Positions 25,083-34,213 of a stretch of DNA of 64,000 nt are shown here, piece by piece. A model generated the notes under the pieces. It was not told the origin of the DNA and did no database searches. It saw only the letters and a program-made list of their open reading frames with translations. A program made the translations under genes and the position numbers. Each line of letters begins with the position of its first letter. The stretch's first letter is position 1. The stretch is taken from assembly GCA_018266255.1 (NCBI GenBank), contig JAFEAT010000020.1:124001-188000 (forward strand), given 5' to 3'. Origin of the DNA: Cyanobacteria bacterium SZAS-4 (lineage in GTDB: Bacteria > Cyanobacteriota > Vampirovibrionia > Obscuribacterales > Obscuribacteraceae).

Positions 25083-27033
25083 GGCAGTAGGAATTGATCT
25101 GGGCACGACGAACTCGGTGGTAGCTGTCATGGAAGGCGGCAAGCCGATAGTCATTGCCAACACCGAGGGTGCAAGAACAACACCGTCGATTGTCGCATTC
25201 ACCAAGACTGGGGAACGCCTTGTAGGGCAACTGGCTCGACGTCAATCAGTGTTGAATCCGGAGAGCACCATATATTCGATTAAGCGCTTTATTGGACGCA
25301 GATTTGACGAAGTCAGCGAAGAGATGAAAACGGTTTCTTACAAGGTGAGAAACGGCGCCGACGGCGGCTGCAAGGTCTCGATCCAAGGCAAAGAGTACAC
25401 GCCAGAAGAAATTTCGGCGATGGTACTGCGCAAATTGAAGGAAGACGCAGAAAAGTATCTAGGCGAAAAAGTTACTTCTGCAGTCATTACTGTACCTGCT
25501 TACTTCAATGATTCGCAGCGACAGGCGACGAAAAATGCAGGCGCGATCGCAGGGCTAGATGTTTTGAGAATCATCAATGAACCTACAGCTGCGGCGCTCG
25601 CTTACGGCATCGAGAAGAAGAGCAACGAAACGGTCTTAGTTTTCGACTTGGGTGGTGGCACATTCGACGTTTCAATCTTAGAGGTTGGAGACGGTGTGTT
25701 TGAGGTACGGTCCACCAACGGCGATTCACATCTTGGGGGAGACGACTTCGATCATTGCATCGTTGCCTGGCTCGCTGATGAATTTAAGAAGTCGGACGGT
25801 ATTGACCTGCGCACCGATTCGCAAGCGCTGCAGCGTCTCACAGAGGCGGCAGAGAAAGCGAAAATCGAGTTGTCGTCTGTGACTGAAACCACGGTCTCGT
25901 TGCCATTCATCACGGCCAATGCCGATGGTCCAAGGCATCTAGACACTCGCTTGACTCGCGCTAAATTCAACGAACTGACAAGACATCTTGTAGAGCGTTG
26001 TCGGAAGCCTGTGCTTCAGGCTCTGGAAGATGCCAAATTGAGTCTAAATGAACTGCAAGAGGTTGTATTGGTCGGGGGCTCGACCAGAATTCCTGCCGTG
26101 CAAGATCTCGTTAAGAGTCTGACAGGCGGAAAAGAACCGAATCAGAGCGTCAATCCAGACGAAGTTGTTGCGATTGGTGCTGCGATTCAAGCCGGTGTAT
26201 TGGGTGGGGACGTCAAAGACGTTGTTCTGCTCGATGTGACGCCGCTTTCCCTCGGAATCGAAACCATGGGTGGAGTGTTCACAAAATTAGTTGAACGCAA
26301 CACCACGATTCCAACCCATAAATCTGAAATTTTTTCGACTGCCGATGACAATCAAGCAGGAGTAGATGTGCAGATCTTCCAGGGTGAGCGAGCCATGGCC
26401 CGTGCTAACAAGATGGTCGGTAACTTCAAACTGGAAGGCATCCGACCAGCACCACGGGGAGTGCCACAGATCGAAGTTTCATTCGACATCGATGCGAACG
26501 GAATTCTGCACGTGGCGGCTAAAGATAAGGGAAGTGGCAACGAACAGAAGATCACGATCACCGCGAGCACCAATTTGTCTAAAGACGATATTGCTCGTAT
26601 GGTCAAGGAAGCGCAGGCTAATGCTGCCGAAGATTCCAAAATGAAAGAAGATGCAGACGTGCGCAATCGCGCCGATCAATTGTGCTACATAATTGAGAAG
26701 CAACTTCAGGAGTCCGGCTCGCCAAGCTCGGCTAACAAGTCGAGAGCGGAAGCTTTGATTGCCGACATTCGTGCTAAGTCATCGAACCGAGCAGACGCGG
26801 CGACGCTAAAGCCTTTGCTCGATGAGTTGCAAGATGTAGCAACTAAGTTGCAGCAGGAGGCGACGAGCCAGTCTTCATTCAATCCGCACGAAGCACAAAG
26901 TAGTGGAGATTTCCGTCCGCAAGACAACGGACATTTCCACAACGGAAATGGACGCGGTGGAAATAATGGATTCCAGGGTGGTGCATATTCCGGCTCGAGC
27001 GGAGATGATGTGATTGACGTAGATGTCGCTTAG
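25075..27033 (+). CDS. dnaK: Chaperone DnaK (copy 1)
   Basis: Hsp70 chaperone, 652 residues: nucleotide-binding domain (1-385; VGIDLGTTNSVVAVMEGGKP, the phosphate-2 motif VFDLGGGTFDVSIL, VLVGGSTRIPAVQ), substrate-binding beta domain (390-505; VTPLSLGIETMGG, IEVSFDIDANGILHVAA), helical lid, and a Gly/Asn/His-rich tail ending DDVIDVDVA. No grpE or dnaJ nearby. ATG 25075 follows AGGAGG by 7 bases. A second DnaK is encoded at 39659-41581; the two differ most in the lid and tail. A strong terminator follows at 27101. Confidence 0.97.
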   Translation: MTKAVGIDLGTTNSVVAVMEGGKPIVIANTEGARTTPSIVAFTKTGERLVGQLARRQSVLNPESTIYSIKRFIGRRFDEVSEEMKTVSYKVRNGADGGCKVSIQGKEYTPEEISAMVLRKLKEDAEKYLGEKVTSAVITVPAYFNDSQRQATKNAGAIAGLDVLRIINEPTAAALAYGIEKKSNETVLVFDLGGGTFDVSILEVGDGVFEVRSTNGDSHLGGDDFDHCIVAWLADEFKKSDGIDLRTDSQALQRLTEAAEKAKIELSSVTETTVSLPFITANADGPRHLDTRLTRAKFNELTRHLVERCRKPVLQALEDAKLSLNELQEVVLVGGSTRIPAVQDLVKSLTGGKEPNQSVNPDEVVAIGAAIQAGVLGGDVKDVVLLDVTPLSLGIETMGGVFTKLVERNTTIPTHKSEIFSTADDNQAGVDVQIFQGERAMARANKMVGNFKLEGIRPAPRGVPQIEVSFDIDANGILHVAAKDKGSGNEQKITITASTNLSKDDIARMVKEAQANAAEDSKMKEDADVRNRADQLCYIIEKQLQESGSPSSANKSRAEALIADIRAKSSNRADAATLKPLLDELQDVATKLQQEATSQSSFNPHEAQSSGDFRPQDNGHFHNGNGRGGNNGFQGGAYSGSSGDDVIDVDVA

Positions 27034-27074
27034 CTGACAGTCCGGTCTTCTTGGTCGCTCCTTGCGATGGGAAT

Positions 27075-27091
27075 GCCGATGTCGGCAAAAA
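27075..27091. repeat. Degenerate copy of the GCCGATATCGGC palindrome
   Basis: GCCGATGTCGGC followed by AAAAA; one base differs from the perfect palindromes at 44357, 44399, 56751, 56793 and 63928. Lies between the dnaK stop and its terminator. Confidence 0.5.
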
Positions 27092-27100
27092 TCTGAGCAA

Positions 27101-27128
27101 AAAACAACCTGCGAAAGCAGGTTGTTTT
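27101..27128 (+). terminator. Rho-independent terminator of dnaK copy 1
   Basis: Twelve-base arms AAAACAACCTGC / GCAGGTTGTTTT around a GAAA tetraloop, with T-rich sequence on both sides, so it works in both directions; it can also serve the minus-strand gene ending at 27197. Confidence 0.9.
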
Positions 27129-27196
27129 AGTTTGTTCGTTTAAATATGGCATAAATAGTTCTATCGAACAAATTCAACATCGTGCCAACGACATTG

Positions 27197-27820
27197 TTAG
27201 AAGGTCGGGCTTACGATAGCCGCGGTGTGTCCGCTAGCTCTCATTGCTTCCTGGATCGATATGTTCAATCCGGTCAAGCCGCGTTCAATCGAATCGATGT
27301 CGCCCTGGGAGTTGCTTCGGTTAACGATCATCTGACCTAGTCGCAGACTTTCAGCTCTCAGGTTGTCTGCTTGATACGCAGTGACCCATCCGTTTGCCAC
27401 AGAGCGGTCGATCTGTTCGTTCATAGCAGCGAGGCGATTTCCGTAAACTGGAAATGGGCTCACAACTGAAGCTGTCACTGTGGATGTGCTGCTGGCTGCA
27501 GGTGCAGAGCCCATCATGACCACTGTGCGTCTAATAGTTTCTGGAGAGCTCACTATCGTGGGCTGGATGACTGCGGGAGTCGTGTTGACTACGGTTGTCT
27601 TCGTGGTTCGAACAGTCTGCGTCGGTACGACGGCCGTTGGCATGACAGCAGTTGGCACGATCGCCGTTGGCACTACCACCGACTGCGGCACTAACTGTAG
27701 TGTCTGAGCTGGGGTCGTGTACGTAGTTGTTCTAATGCACTCATCGGCACTGGCTGGCAACAGTGATGCCATACCGGTCACCACTGATAGCATCAATAAT
27801 GTGTTGCGTTTAGTACTCAT
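27197..27820 (-). CDS. Secreted Thr/Val/Pro-rich protein
   Basis: A 207-residue protein with signal peptide LLMLSVVTGMASLLPASA. The mature N-terminal half is low-complexity with repeated VPTA units (VVPTAIVPTAVMPTAVVPTQ) and TTKTTVVNTT. The C-terminal 80 residues are a compact helical module (RLAAMNEQIDRSVANGWVTA, then YQADNLRAESLRLGQMIVN), typical of small secreted bacterial proteins with unknown role. Envelope-located by inference. Confidence 0.6.
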   Translation of the reverse strand: MSTKRNTLLMLSVVTGMASLLPASADECIRTTTYTTPAQTLQLVPQSVVVPTAIVPTAVMPTAVVPTQTVRTTKTTVVNTTPAVIQPTIVSSPETIRRTVVMMGSAPAASSTSTVTASVVSPFPVYGNRLAAMNEQIDRSVANGWVTAYQADNLRAESLRLGQMIVNRSNSQGDIDSIERGLTGLNISIQEAMRASGHTAAIVSPTF

Positions 27821-27927
27821 TGTCTCTCACCTCTTGCTTTCGTACGAAAACTGACGTGGAGTGTTGTGATCGAGTTCCTATTTTTTGAACATTTGTTTTT
27901 GCGTCGGAAATCTATAACAGCGAGCGG

Positions 27928-29346
27928 CTAACCGTGTGCTAACGCTGGTTTATCTTGAGACACGGTACTGTGCGTAAGGGGAAGTGACACCCAGAACGTC
28001 GCTCCATCACCTAACTTACTTTGAACTCCCATGCTTCCGTCCATGAGCGAAACCAGACTCTTGCAGATCGACAGACCGAGACCAGTGCCTCCGTAGACGC
28101 GTGTAGTCGAGCCGTCTGCTTGTACAAAAGGTTGGAAGAGCTTCTCCTGTACCGCCGGCGCAATCCCGATTCCAGTATCCATGACCTGAAAGCGTGTGCG
28201 GTCTCCTTCTGCCTTGACGGAGATCGTTATGCCACCATTTGCGGTGAACTTAATAGCGTTGTAGACGAGATTGAGGACGACTTGTTTGATGCGAATTTTG
28301 TCGCCAATCAATTTTTCGGCAACCGCAGGGTCTACGACAACGTTCATGAACAGGCTCTTTCGACTAGCGTCATTGGTTGTGATGTTGACCACCTCTTGCA
28401 TCAATTCTCTTGGTGAAAATTCTTGTAGTTCCAGTACCATTTTGCCTGCTTCCAATTTAGAGAAGTCGAGCAGGTCGTTGACTATTACTAGGAGGTGCCT
28501 GGTTGATTCGTGCAGGTGAGTGGCAATCTCCTGCCCTTCAGAATCCAATTCTTTAAGGCTGAGGAGTTCAGACATTCCGAGTATTCCGCTCAGTGGAGTG
28601 CGTATCTCATGACTCATGTTAGTAACGAATTCTGATTTCAAACGTGAACCTTCCAGGGCCTCATCACGAGCTGTTTTCAGTTGTTGTTCTCGTTCGAGCA
28701 ATAATTTCTGCGATTTCAAATTTGCCACTAACTGGCGAAACACGACGATAAATAAGGCAAGAACCGCCAACCCGAGGGTGGGAAATAGTCCACGTGCGAA
28801 AAGCGTCTTACTGCTGGAGCGACTGAGATACTGTTCCAATTTGTTCAAGCTGGCAATGTCGACTGGATCATAAAGTTCACGAATTCTATCCATGTCCTCT
28901 TTCTGTTTGTCCAGTGCATCTTCAATTTCCGGGGCAGCTGCGTTGTCGGCGCGCAGTTGCACAAGTTTTTTGAGCGAGATCTGTTCTGCATCAATAGCTC
29001 GACGAATTGCGGCGACAGCTGCTTGTTGCTCAGGTTCTCGTTTGACAGAAATATCAATTTTATCGATTGCGGCAGGAAGCTTGTTGAGCGCTTCGTTATA
29101 GGGTTTAAGGTATGAGGTCTTTCCCGTTAACACATAGCCGCGAGCGCCGTTCTCTGAGTCTTTCAAGAGCGAAATGACATCCAGAGTGTGAGCCCGGTAT
29201 TGATAAGTGAGGTCCAGAAATTTTTCGAGCTTGACAATGTCAGCAATAGTCAAATATGCACTGAGATAGATTGTGCCGGTTACCAGGAAAAGAAAGGCAA
29301 ACCCGGCAAATAACTGTTGTTCGGTGCTGAATCTAGTGTTAGACAT
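27928..29346 (-). CDS. CHASE3-type sensor histidine kinase
   Basis: A 472-residue inner-membrane kinase: TM1 (13-35), CHASE3-like extracytoplasmic sensor (about 45-175; LLKDSENGARGYVLTG is the typical motif), TM2 (186-205), a coiled linker, HisKA with His246 in MSHEIRTPL, and a complete HATPase (NAIKF, DTGIGI, GGTGLGLSI). No regulator gene is adjacent, so it is an orphan kinase. No receiver or HPt domain is present. Confidence 0.93.
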   Translation of the reverse strand: MSNTRFSTEQQLFAGFAFLFLVTGTIYLSAYLTIADIVKLEKFLDLTYQYRAHTLDVISLLKDSENGARGYVLTGKTSYLKPYNEALNKLPAAIDKIDISVKREPEQQAAVAAIRRAIDAEQISLKKLVQLRADNAAAPEIEDALDKQKEDMDRIRELYDPVDIASLNKLEQYLSRSSSKTLFARGLFPTLGLAVLALFIVVFRQLVANLKSQKLLLEREQQLKTARDEALEGSRLKSEFVTNMSHEIRTPLSGILGMSELLSLKELDSEGQEIATHLHESTRHLLVIVNDLLDFSKLEAGKMVLELQEFSPRELMQEVVNITTNDASRKSLFMNVVVDPAVAEKLIGDKIRIKQVVLNLVYNAIKFTANGGITISVKAEGDRTRFQVMDTGIGIAPAVQEKLFQPFVQADGSTTRVYGGTGLGLSICKSLVSLMDGSMGVQSKLGDGATFWVSLPLTHSTVSQDKPALAHG

Positions 29347-29564
29347 ATATACGATCTGGTCTTGGGCGGCTTGTTAGACCACGATAGCCTTTTTAAGTAT
29401 CGCACGAACCCGCTGGCTGTTGGCTTTGAACGGCGTTCGGATTGTTGAGCTGTGGGCAGTAAGCCTCAACAGGGTTCGGCAAAAAAGAATTTTCAAAGTG
29501 AATTGAACTTTTTCACGGTTGTTGACGTTATATAGAACATAGGTCAGCAATGAGGTGTTGAAAG

Positions 29565-29858
29565 ATGAAATCTGTACCAGAGCGACTTGGGTCATTCTTT
29601 CTAGTTCTATCGGCGGTCGTCGTGCCAGAGTTAAGCGTGGCTGCGCCTGCCGCGTTTGCTGATTCAGAGGCGAGTTCGTCTGCAGGTTCCGAGGCCAGCT
29701 TAGAAGCTGGTTCACCCGGACGTGGACGTCGAGGCAGACGCGCCTATTGGCGTAGACAGAATGCTCAAGCTAACAAAGCAGCGCGAAAAGAAGAGCAAGC
29801 CCAACGTGCTCGAACGTGGACTGGCGACAACGCGTGGAAAGGCGACCACCAGCACTAA
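29565..29858 (+). CDS. Small secreted basic protein
   Basis: A 97-residue protein: signal peptide (LGSFFLVLSAVVVPELSVAAPAA trimmed at AFA), a Ser/Glu/Ala-rich segment, then a strongly basic region (GRGRRGRRAYWRRQNAQANK). ATG preceded by GAGGTGTTGAAAG. Its stop overlaps the convergent exonuclease gene by 4 bases (CTAA). Possibly RNA-, DNA- or wall-polymer-binding; unknown. Confidence 0.55.
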   Translation: MKSVPERLGSFFLVLSAVVVPELSVAAPAAFADSEASSSAGSEASLEAGSPGRGRRGRRAYWRRQNAQANKAARKEEQAQRARTWTGDNAWKGDHQH

Positions 29859-31546
29859 ACAATTTGATGGCTAATGACAAACAAAGGCATGTCTGGTTCG
29901 ATGATGACATTTTGACCGGCAGCGCGCATTCTTGTGATTTCAGCAAGGAGAACGCTCATCCTGTCGTAGGTCATAACGTCCAAATTCAGCCAGAGGTGTT
30001 GGTCTGAGCTGACTGGCAGATCAGGCGCAGCTTCTGCGTTGATTATCTGTCCACCTCTGACTTCGAGTCTGCGGATACTCCTTTTCTCTTCGAAAATGAT
30101 GCGCGAGTTTAGAAGTCGGGAAAGCAATTTTCCTCGCAGGTAAGCTTTCGCGGTTCGCTTAAACAGCCGTCCAAATTTTCCGGCAACGTCTTCGGCTGTG
30201 TATTCGACCAGTCCGTCTTCATCAGAGTCTTCTGAGTCTTGAGATCGTTCGTTAGCTGATTCTTCGTCAGCAGGTTCTTCGGCCGGTTCTCCTCCGTCGA
30301 ATGGACCCGCGATCAGACTCGTCGCGTCGAGATTTGCAGATGACCTGGCCGATCGGCGAAGAAGTTTGATGCAGCAAGCCATGAGATCTCGTGGTGTTGT
30401 GATCAAAGTAGGATCTAAATTTTCTTCTTCGCAGAATATTTCGAACCCGCTGTCTATCAAGTCTATTGGCACCTCGTCGAAGAAAATCAGTGGGTCGTCT
30501 TCGTTTGTTGCCAGCCATGTTTGCACGCGAGTGAACTGCTCGAGTGCAAAGTGTCCAGAAAACGGACCGACAGGATGTTTGTCAGATTGTTCGTAAGCCA
30601 TCGACACTAGATCCTTGTCGAAGAATGCTAACTGTCGCTGCTTGCGTTTCAAGCTGTAATTGTATGGAGGGTCGTGTCTTTTGATTTCATCTGTTTCGAG
30701 AATTGCCGCTTCGAGCGCGGAGCCACATTCGATGTGGGCGATATCGTGAGTCTGAGTAAGCATCTCCAGCTTACGGGGATCTCTGTTGCGCTGCCCACGG
30801 AAATAACTATTGACCCGGCTCTTCAAGGAAGTTGCTTTGCCGACATAGAGTACTTCGCCTTTGGCGTTCAACATCTTATAGACGCCAGGTTTATCTGGCA
30901 TGGATAATCTTTTTGTTGTTTCGATTGGATATTGATACTTTGTGCGCTTTACTTTGGTTGGCTCTTTCAGCCACTCTTGCAATTTTTGCATGTCGTGAAT
31001 TCCGTGCTTGGCTAATTCGCCAACAAGGCCACGCCAGATAGAAAATGTCATTTCTACGTGATGCGAAGACCGTTTTACTTCAGAGTTCGAGGCACCAAAG
31101 AAGCCACCAAGTCCGCGAATTCCCCGCGTTGGAAGATTTGGAAACAGGCGTCGCGCGATTTGATAGGTGCAGATAAGATCTAGTGGAAACGGCTCGTCGC
31201 CATGTTTTTCAAAAAGTCCATGTAAAAACGGTTTTTCGAAAGATGCGTAATGCACGACAGCCGTTTTCAATTCGTTTTCGGTAAAGTGTTTTTTCAGCGC
31301 TTGATAAATTTCACGTTCGTGAACGGCGTTTACCATTTCTTCTTCGGAGATTCCGGTAATCATTTGAATCCGAAATGGAATTTCCTTTTTGTTGGGTTGA
31401 CTGACAAGATTGCATTGGATTGCGCTCGGCTGCTGTTCGCTGGCGCTCGAATGACACCAGGCGATTTCCAGTATGGCGCCAAGTACTGGATTGGCACCAG
31501 TGGTTTGGCAATCCAAGAATAGAAAGCGATCATGCAATAGATTCAT
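29855..31546 (-). CDS. DEDD exonuclease-like plus GIY-YIG nuclease fusion
   Basis: A 563-residue protein: DnaQ-type exonuclease fold (1-185), then a UvrC-type GIY-YIG domain (about 215-300; KPGVYKMLNAKGEVLYVGKA, SRVNSYF), then a 260-residue C-terminal part with an acidic insert. The exonuclease motif I reads FLDCQTTG with Asp12 and Gln14 where Glu is usual; motif II is HYASFE and motif III HHVEMTF, so the acidic set is altered and activity is uncertain. The GIY-YIG set looks complete (Tyr, Arg, Glu in LEAAILETD). Probably involved in DNA repair, similar in layout to Cho/DnaQ fusions. The helicase gene upstream overlaps its start by 17 bases, indicating an operon. Confidence 0.8.
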   Translation of the reverse strand: MNLLHDRFLFLDCQTTGANPVLGAILEIAWCHSSASEQQPSAIQCNLVSQPNKKEIPFRIQMITGISEEEMVNAVHEREIYQALKKHFTENELKTAVVHYASFEKPFLHGLFEKHGDEPFPLDLICTYQIARRLFPNLPTRGIRGLGGFFGASNSEVKRSSHHVEMTFSIWRGLVGELAKHGIHDMQKLQEWLKEPTKVKRTKYQYPIETTKRLSMPDKPGVYKMLNAKGEVLYVGKATSLKSRVNSYFRGQRNRDPRKLEMLTQTHDIAHIECGSALEAAILETDEIKRHDPPYNYSLKRKQRQLAFFDKDLVSMAYEQSDKHPVGPFSGHFALEQFTRVQTWLATNEDDPLIFFDEVPIDLIDSGFEIFCEEENLDPTLITTPRDLMACCIKLLRRSARSSANLDATSLIAGPFDGGEPAEEPADEESANERSQDSEDSDEDGLVEYTAEDVAGKFGRLFKRTAKAYLRGKLLSRLLNSRIIFEEKRSIRRLEVRGGQIINAEAAPDLPVSSDQHLWLNLDVMTYDRMSVLLAEITRMRAAGQNVIIEPDMPLFVISHQIV

Positions 31547-33917
31547 TCGGTCGCTCGCTCTCTTTCCAGAATGTTTGAATATCCGCCAGTATGCTTCCTG
31601 ATACCAACTCGTCGACCGAGTTGTCGAACCAATCGTCAGGCATAGTGTCTACGTAGCTCGTTTCTATGAAGCGCCTGTCCATAAGAACTATCAATCCGCG
31701 GTCACTCTCAGAACGAATCACTCTTCCAGCCGACTGAATAACCTTGGCCATGGCTGGATAAGTGTAGGCATATTCGAATCCAGTACCGTAGTTCTTTTCA
31801 TAGTAACCGCGCAGAAGCTCCCGTTCAAGGTTGTAATTCGGTAATGCTGGTCCGACTATGATGGCGCCAATGACTGACTCTCCGGGATAGTCGACGCCTT
31901 CGGAAAAAACTCCGCCTTGAACAGCAAAGATTAAAGTTGGCTCTTGTTGAGCTTTCAGCACATCTATACAACGATTGACTTCTGAAGGACGCATCTCAGG
32001 AGTTTGTTTGATCATCTGGAACCGATCGAATGTGCACAGTTGTGCGACTGCTTCCAGAAATCCGAAACTGGGAAAAAAGACGAAATAATTGCCGCTCTTC
32101 ATGTTCGTGATCTTCATGATCGCCTGAGCGATCTTCTGATAATTCCTGTCTCTATCTGAATATTTTGTAGAGACTTGTGGAATCACAACGAGCTTGCGAT
32201 TGATCTTGGGAAACGGTGTTTGGAATTCCATCGTCTTTGTTTTAGTTGATTTGAATCCCGACAGCTTCGCGTAATATTCAAAAGGCTTCAATGTGGCTGA
32301 AAATGCCACAACGTTAGAAAAGGCATCGTGTGCGGCTTTCAATTTCTCGGAGGCATCGCAGCAGGTGATCTTGATCGTTGCGCCGTAAGAATTTTCGCTG
32401 TAAGTGGCAAAAAAATTGTCGCCTTCGAAATCCAAAGCTGATGAAAAATCAGCCCAATCGCCGCACATTTTGAGGATCGGATCCTTCTGATCGATTTCAA
32501 TTTTCGATCCTAAATAGCGCATCAAAAAATCTCGCAAGTGTTCGTTGTGCTCTTTAAACGACTCTGGAATGACTTCGAGTTGAGCTTGTTTAGCGCCTCG
32601 TGGCTTGCTGGCATAGATGATTTCTATTCCTTTCGAGACTAATGTCAAAGCCTCTGCGACAAAGGGATGTGTGCGTGTATTCAATTCTTCTTGAAGTATT
32701 TGCAATCCATATGTGGACAGGCTTCCGGAATAGTAATCTGCTGCTCTGCTCGGAAGGTTGTGTGCTTCGTCGACGATCAGGTTCGGTTTATCCTTTTTTG
32801 CGGCAGTTTGATTCGACAGTCTTCCAAGCAACGACCGCGGCGAAAAGACGTAGTTGTAGTCGCCAATGACGACATCGGCGCGTTCGAGGCTATCGACACT
32901 GAGTTCGAATGGACAGACCTTATAGTTTTCGCCGATGTCGCGAAATGTTTGCGCTGAAAGGTGTTTGTGCTTCGTCACTTTGTTGAGGAGGTCGTTTTCG
33001 TACACTTTTTGATAATAGTCTTTCGCGTACTCGCAATATTGTGGATTGCAAATTTGTTCTGCTTTGAAGCAAAGTTTCGATTTTGCTGTAATCGTCAGCG
33101 AACGAAGCTTCGGTTGCTTCTTCTGAAGACGTTTGATGGCATCTTCCGCGACGGAATGCTGGCTGTTTTTCGGTGTGACGTAGACGACTGTTTGCCCGCG
33201 TGAAAATGCTTCTTTAGCGACTGGAAACATAACTCCGATGGTTTTGCCAAGTCCAGTCGGTGCCTGAATCAACATTGGTTCGTTGTTATCGAGCCCGGCT
33301 TCAACGTGTTCAATCAGTTCCAGTTGGCTTTGGCGCGGTGTGGAAAACGGAAACGACATGGTGCGTGAAATGGTTTTTCTTCTCGAGGCGTCTGCTTCTT
33401 GCTGTTCAGCTTGCACTACTAATTCGTCAAGGCGCTTGTCAAGCCAGGCTTCATAGCTGTCGCGGTCAAATGTTATCGGTAATTCGATCTCTTCCCCTGT
33501 TCGAGATGACACCAAAAGGAATCGACCCAGGGGCACTACTCGCTCGGCGAGCATGAGCAAATACATATACGTTTTGAGCTGCATGGCGTATGGATGATCG
33601 ATATCTGATTTGAGTTTTTGCAGCAAATCTTGAATATCGAAGGTCGATTTAATTTCTTCGACGATGGTGACAGTACCATCGAGAATGCCGTCGATTTGAC
33701 CGCTGACGGCGAATTTGAAGCCTCCTCGCTCGAAGGTATGGCTGACTTTAACTTCACAGCGGTAGTTATAGAATTCGTCCTGCCGCTTCTTTTGCAGCGC
33801 CACGTGCAACTCTTGCCCGTTGGCAGGCAGTGCGCCGTATCCTGAATTGACTTCGATGCTTCCAGTACGTGGCACTGGTAGGGCGAAGTCTCGAACTCCG
33901 ATGTTTATCTTTCTCAT
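31530..33917 (-). CDS. XPD/DinG-like helicase with N-terminal PD-(D/E)XK nuclease
   Basis: A 795-residue superfamily 2 helicase. N-terminal PD-(D/E)XK nuclease-like module (about 50-165) with Asp76, Glu88-x-Lys90 and Gln113/Tyr117; helicase motif I APTGLGKT (219-226); an iron-sulphur cluster set of Cys283, Cys290, Cys295 and Cys335; motif II DEAH (383-386); C-terminal motifs including AVQGGVFSEGVDYPGE and QSAGRVIRSESD. So a 5-to-3-prime DNA helicase coupled to a nuclease. Overlaps the downstream exonuclease/GIY-YIG gene, and both probably work in one DNA repair or processing pathway. Confidence 0.88.
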   Translation of the reverse strand: MRKINIGVRDFALPVPRTGSIEVNSGYGALPANGQELHVALQKKRQDEFYNYRCEVKVSHTFERGGFKFAVSGQIDGILDGTVTIVEEIKSTFDIQDLLQKLKSDIDHPYAMQLKTYMYLLMLAERVVPLGRFLLVSSRTGEEIELPITFDRDSYEAWLDKRLDELVVQAEQQEADASRRKTISRTMSFPFSTPRQSQLELIEHVEAGLDNNEPMLIQAPTGLGKTIGVMFPVAKEAFSRGQTVVYVTPKNSQHSVAEDAIKRLQKKQPKLRSLTITAKSKLCFKAEQICNPQYCEYAKDYYQKVYENDLLNKVTKHKHLSAQTFRDIGENYKVCPFELSVDSLERADVVIGDYNYVFSPRSLLGRLSNQTAAKKDKPNLIVDEAHNLPSRAADYYSGSLSTYGLQILQEELNTRTHPFVAEALTLVSKGIEIIYASKPRGAKQAQLEVIPESFKEHNEHLRDFLMRYLGSKIEIDQKDPILKMCGDWADFSSALDFEGDNFFATYSENSYGATIKITCCDASEKLKAAHDAFSNVVAFSATLKPFEYYAKLSGFKSTKTKTMEFQTPFPKINRKLVVIPQVSTKYSDRDRNYQKIAQAIMKITNMKSGNYFVFFPSFGFLEAVAQLCTFDRFQMIKQTPEMRPSEVNRCIDVLKAQQEPTLIFAVQGGVFSEGVDYPGESVIGAIIVGPALPNYNLERELLRGYYEKNYGTGFEYAYTYPAMAKVIQSAGRVIRSESDRGLIVLMDRRFIETSYVDTMPDDWFDNSVDELVSGSILADIQTFWKESERPNESIA

Positions 33918-33924
33918 TTACGTC

Positions 33925-33940
33925 GGCACCGTATGTGGTG
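33925..33940. repeat. CACC-N6-GGTG hairpin (copy f)
   Basis: GGCACC GTATGT GGTG, in the 296-base gap between the divergent helicase and the gene at 34214. The remaining gap holds only AT-rich sequence with no gene I can support. Confidence 0.4.
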
Positions 33941-34213
33941 GGGGATTTGAACGACGTTTCATACCATTGCTTTGTATGGTATTCCTGAAAATCCCTTCCG
34001 TCAAGGTGGGTTTTCAAGGTTTCCGCCTGTCACGCTTGGGCAAAATTGCTCATTTCGCCATGAAAAATTGCGGCAGTCGCGGTATTGTTAGCCAACGCTT
34101 GGACTTTAATGTTTGCAAGCAACCAGCAAGGAACTGTGGTGTATGCAGCGTGTTTTCGATATGTGTCTTATAATCGACAGTTTGCTGATACTGATTGGTT
34201 CGGAGAGTGAGTA

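Noticed and set aside
25540..25560. HIP1 octamer GCGATCGC as a cyanobacterial marker
   Set aside because: Only isolated occurrences were noticed, not the enrichment seen in many Cyanobacteria.
27860..27890. TGTGATCGA upstream of the gene at 27197-27820 as a third copy of the 38-bp element
   Set aside because: Only nine bases match and neither the flanking GTGAC blocks nor the TAGACT -10 spacing is present.
28205..28230. CACCATTTGCGGTG inside the CHASE3 kinase gene as a seventh hairpin copy
   Set aside because: It lies in conserved coding sequence (FTANGG of the ATPase N/G region) and is explained by codon choice; similar in-gene matches at 52448, 55412 and 63270 were set aside for the same reason.
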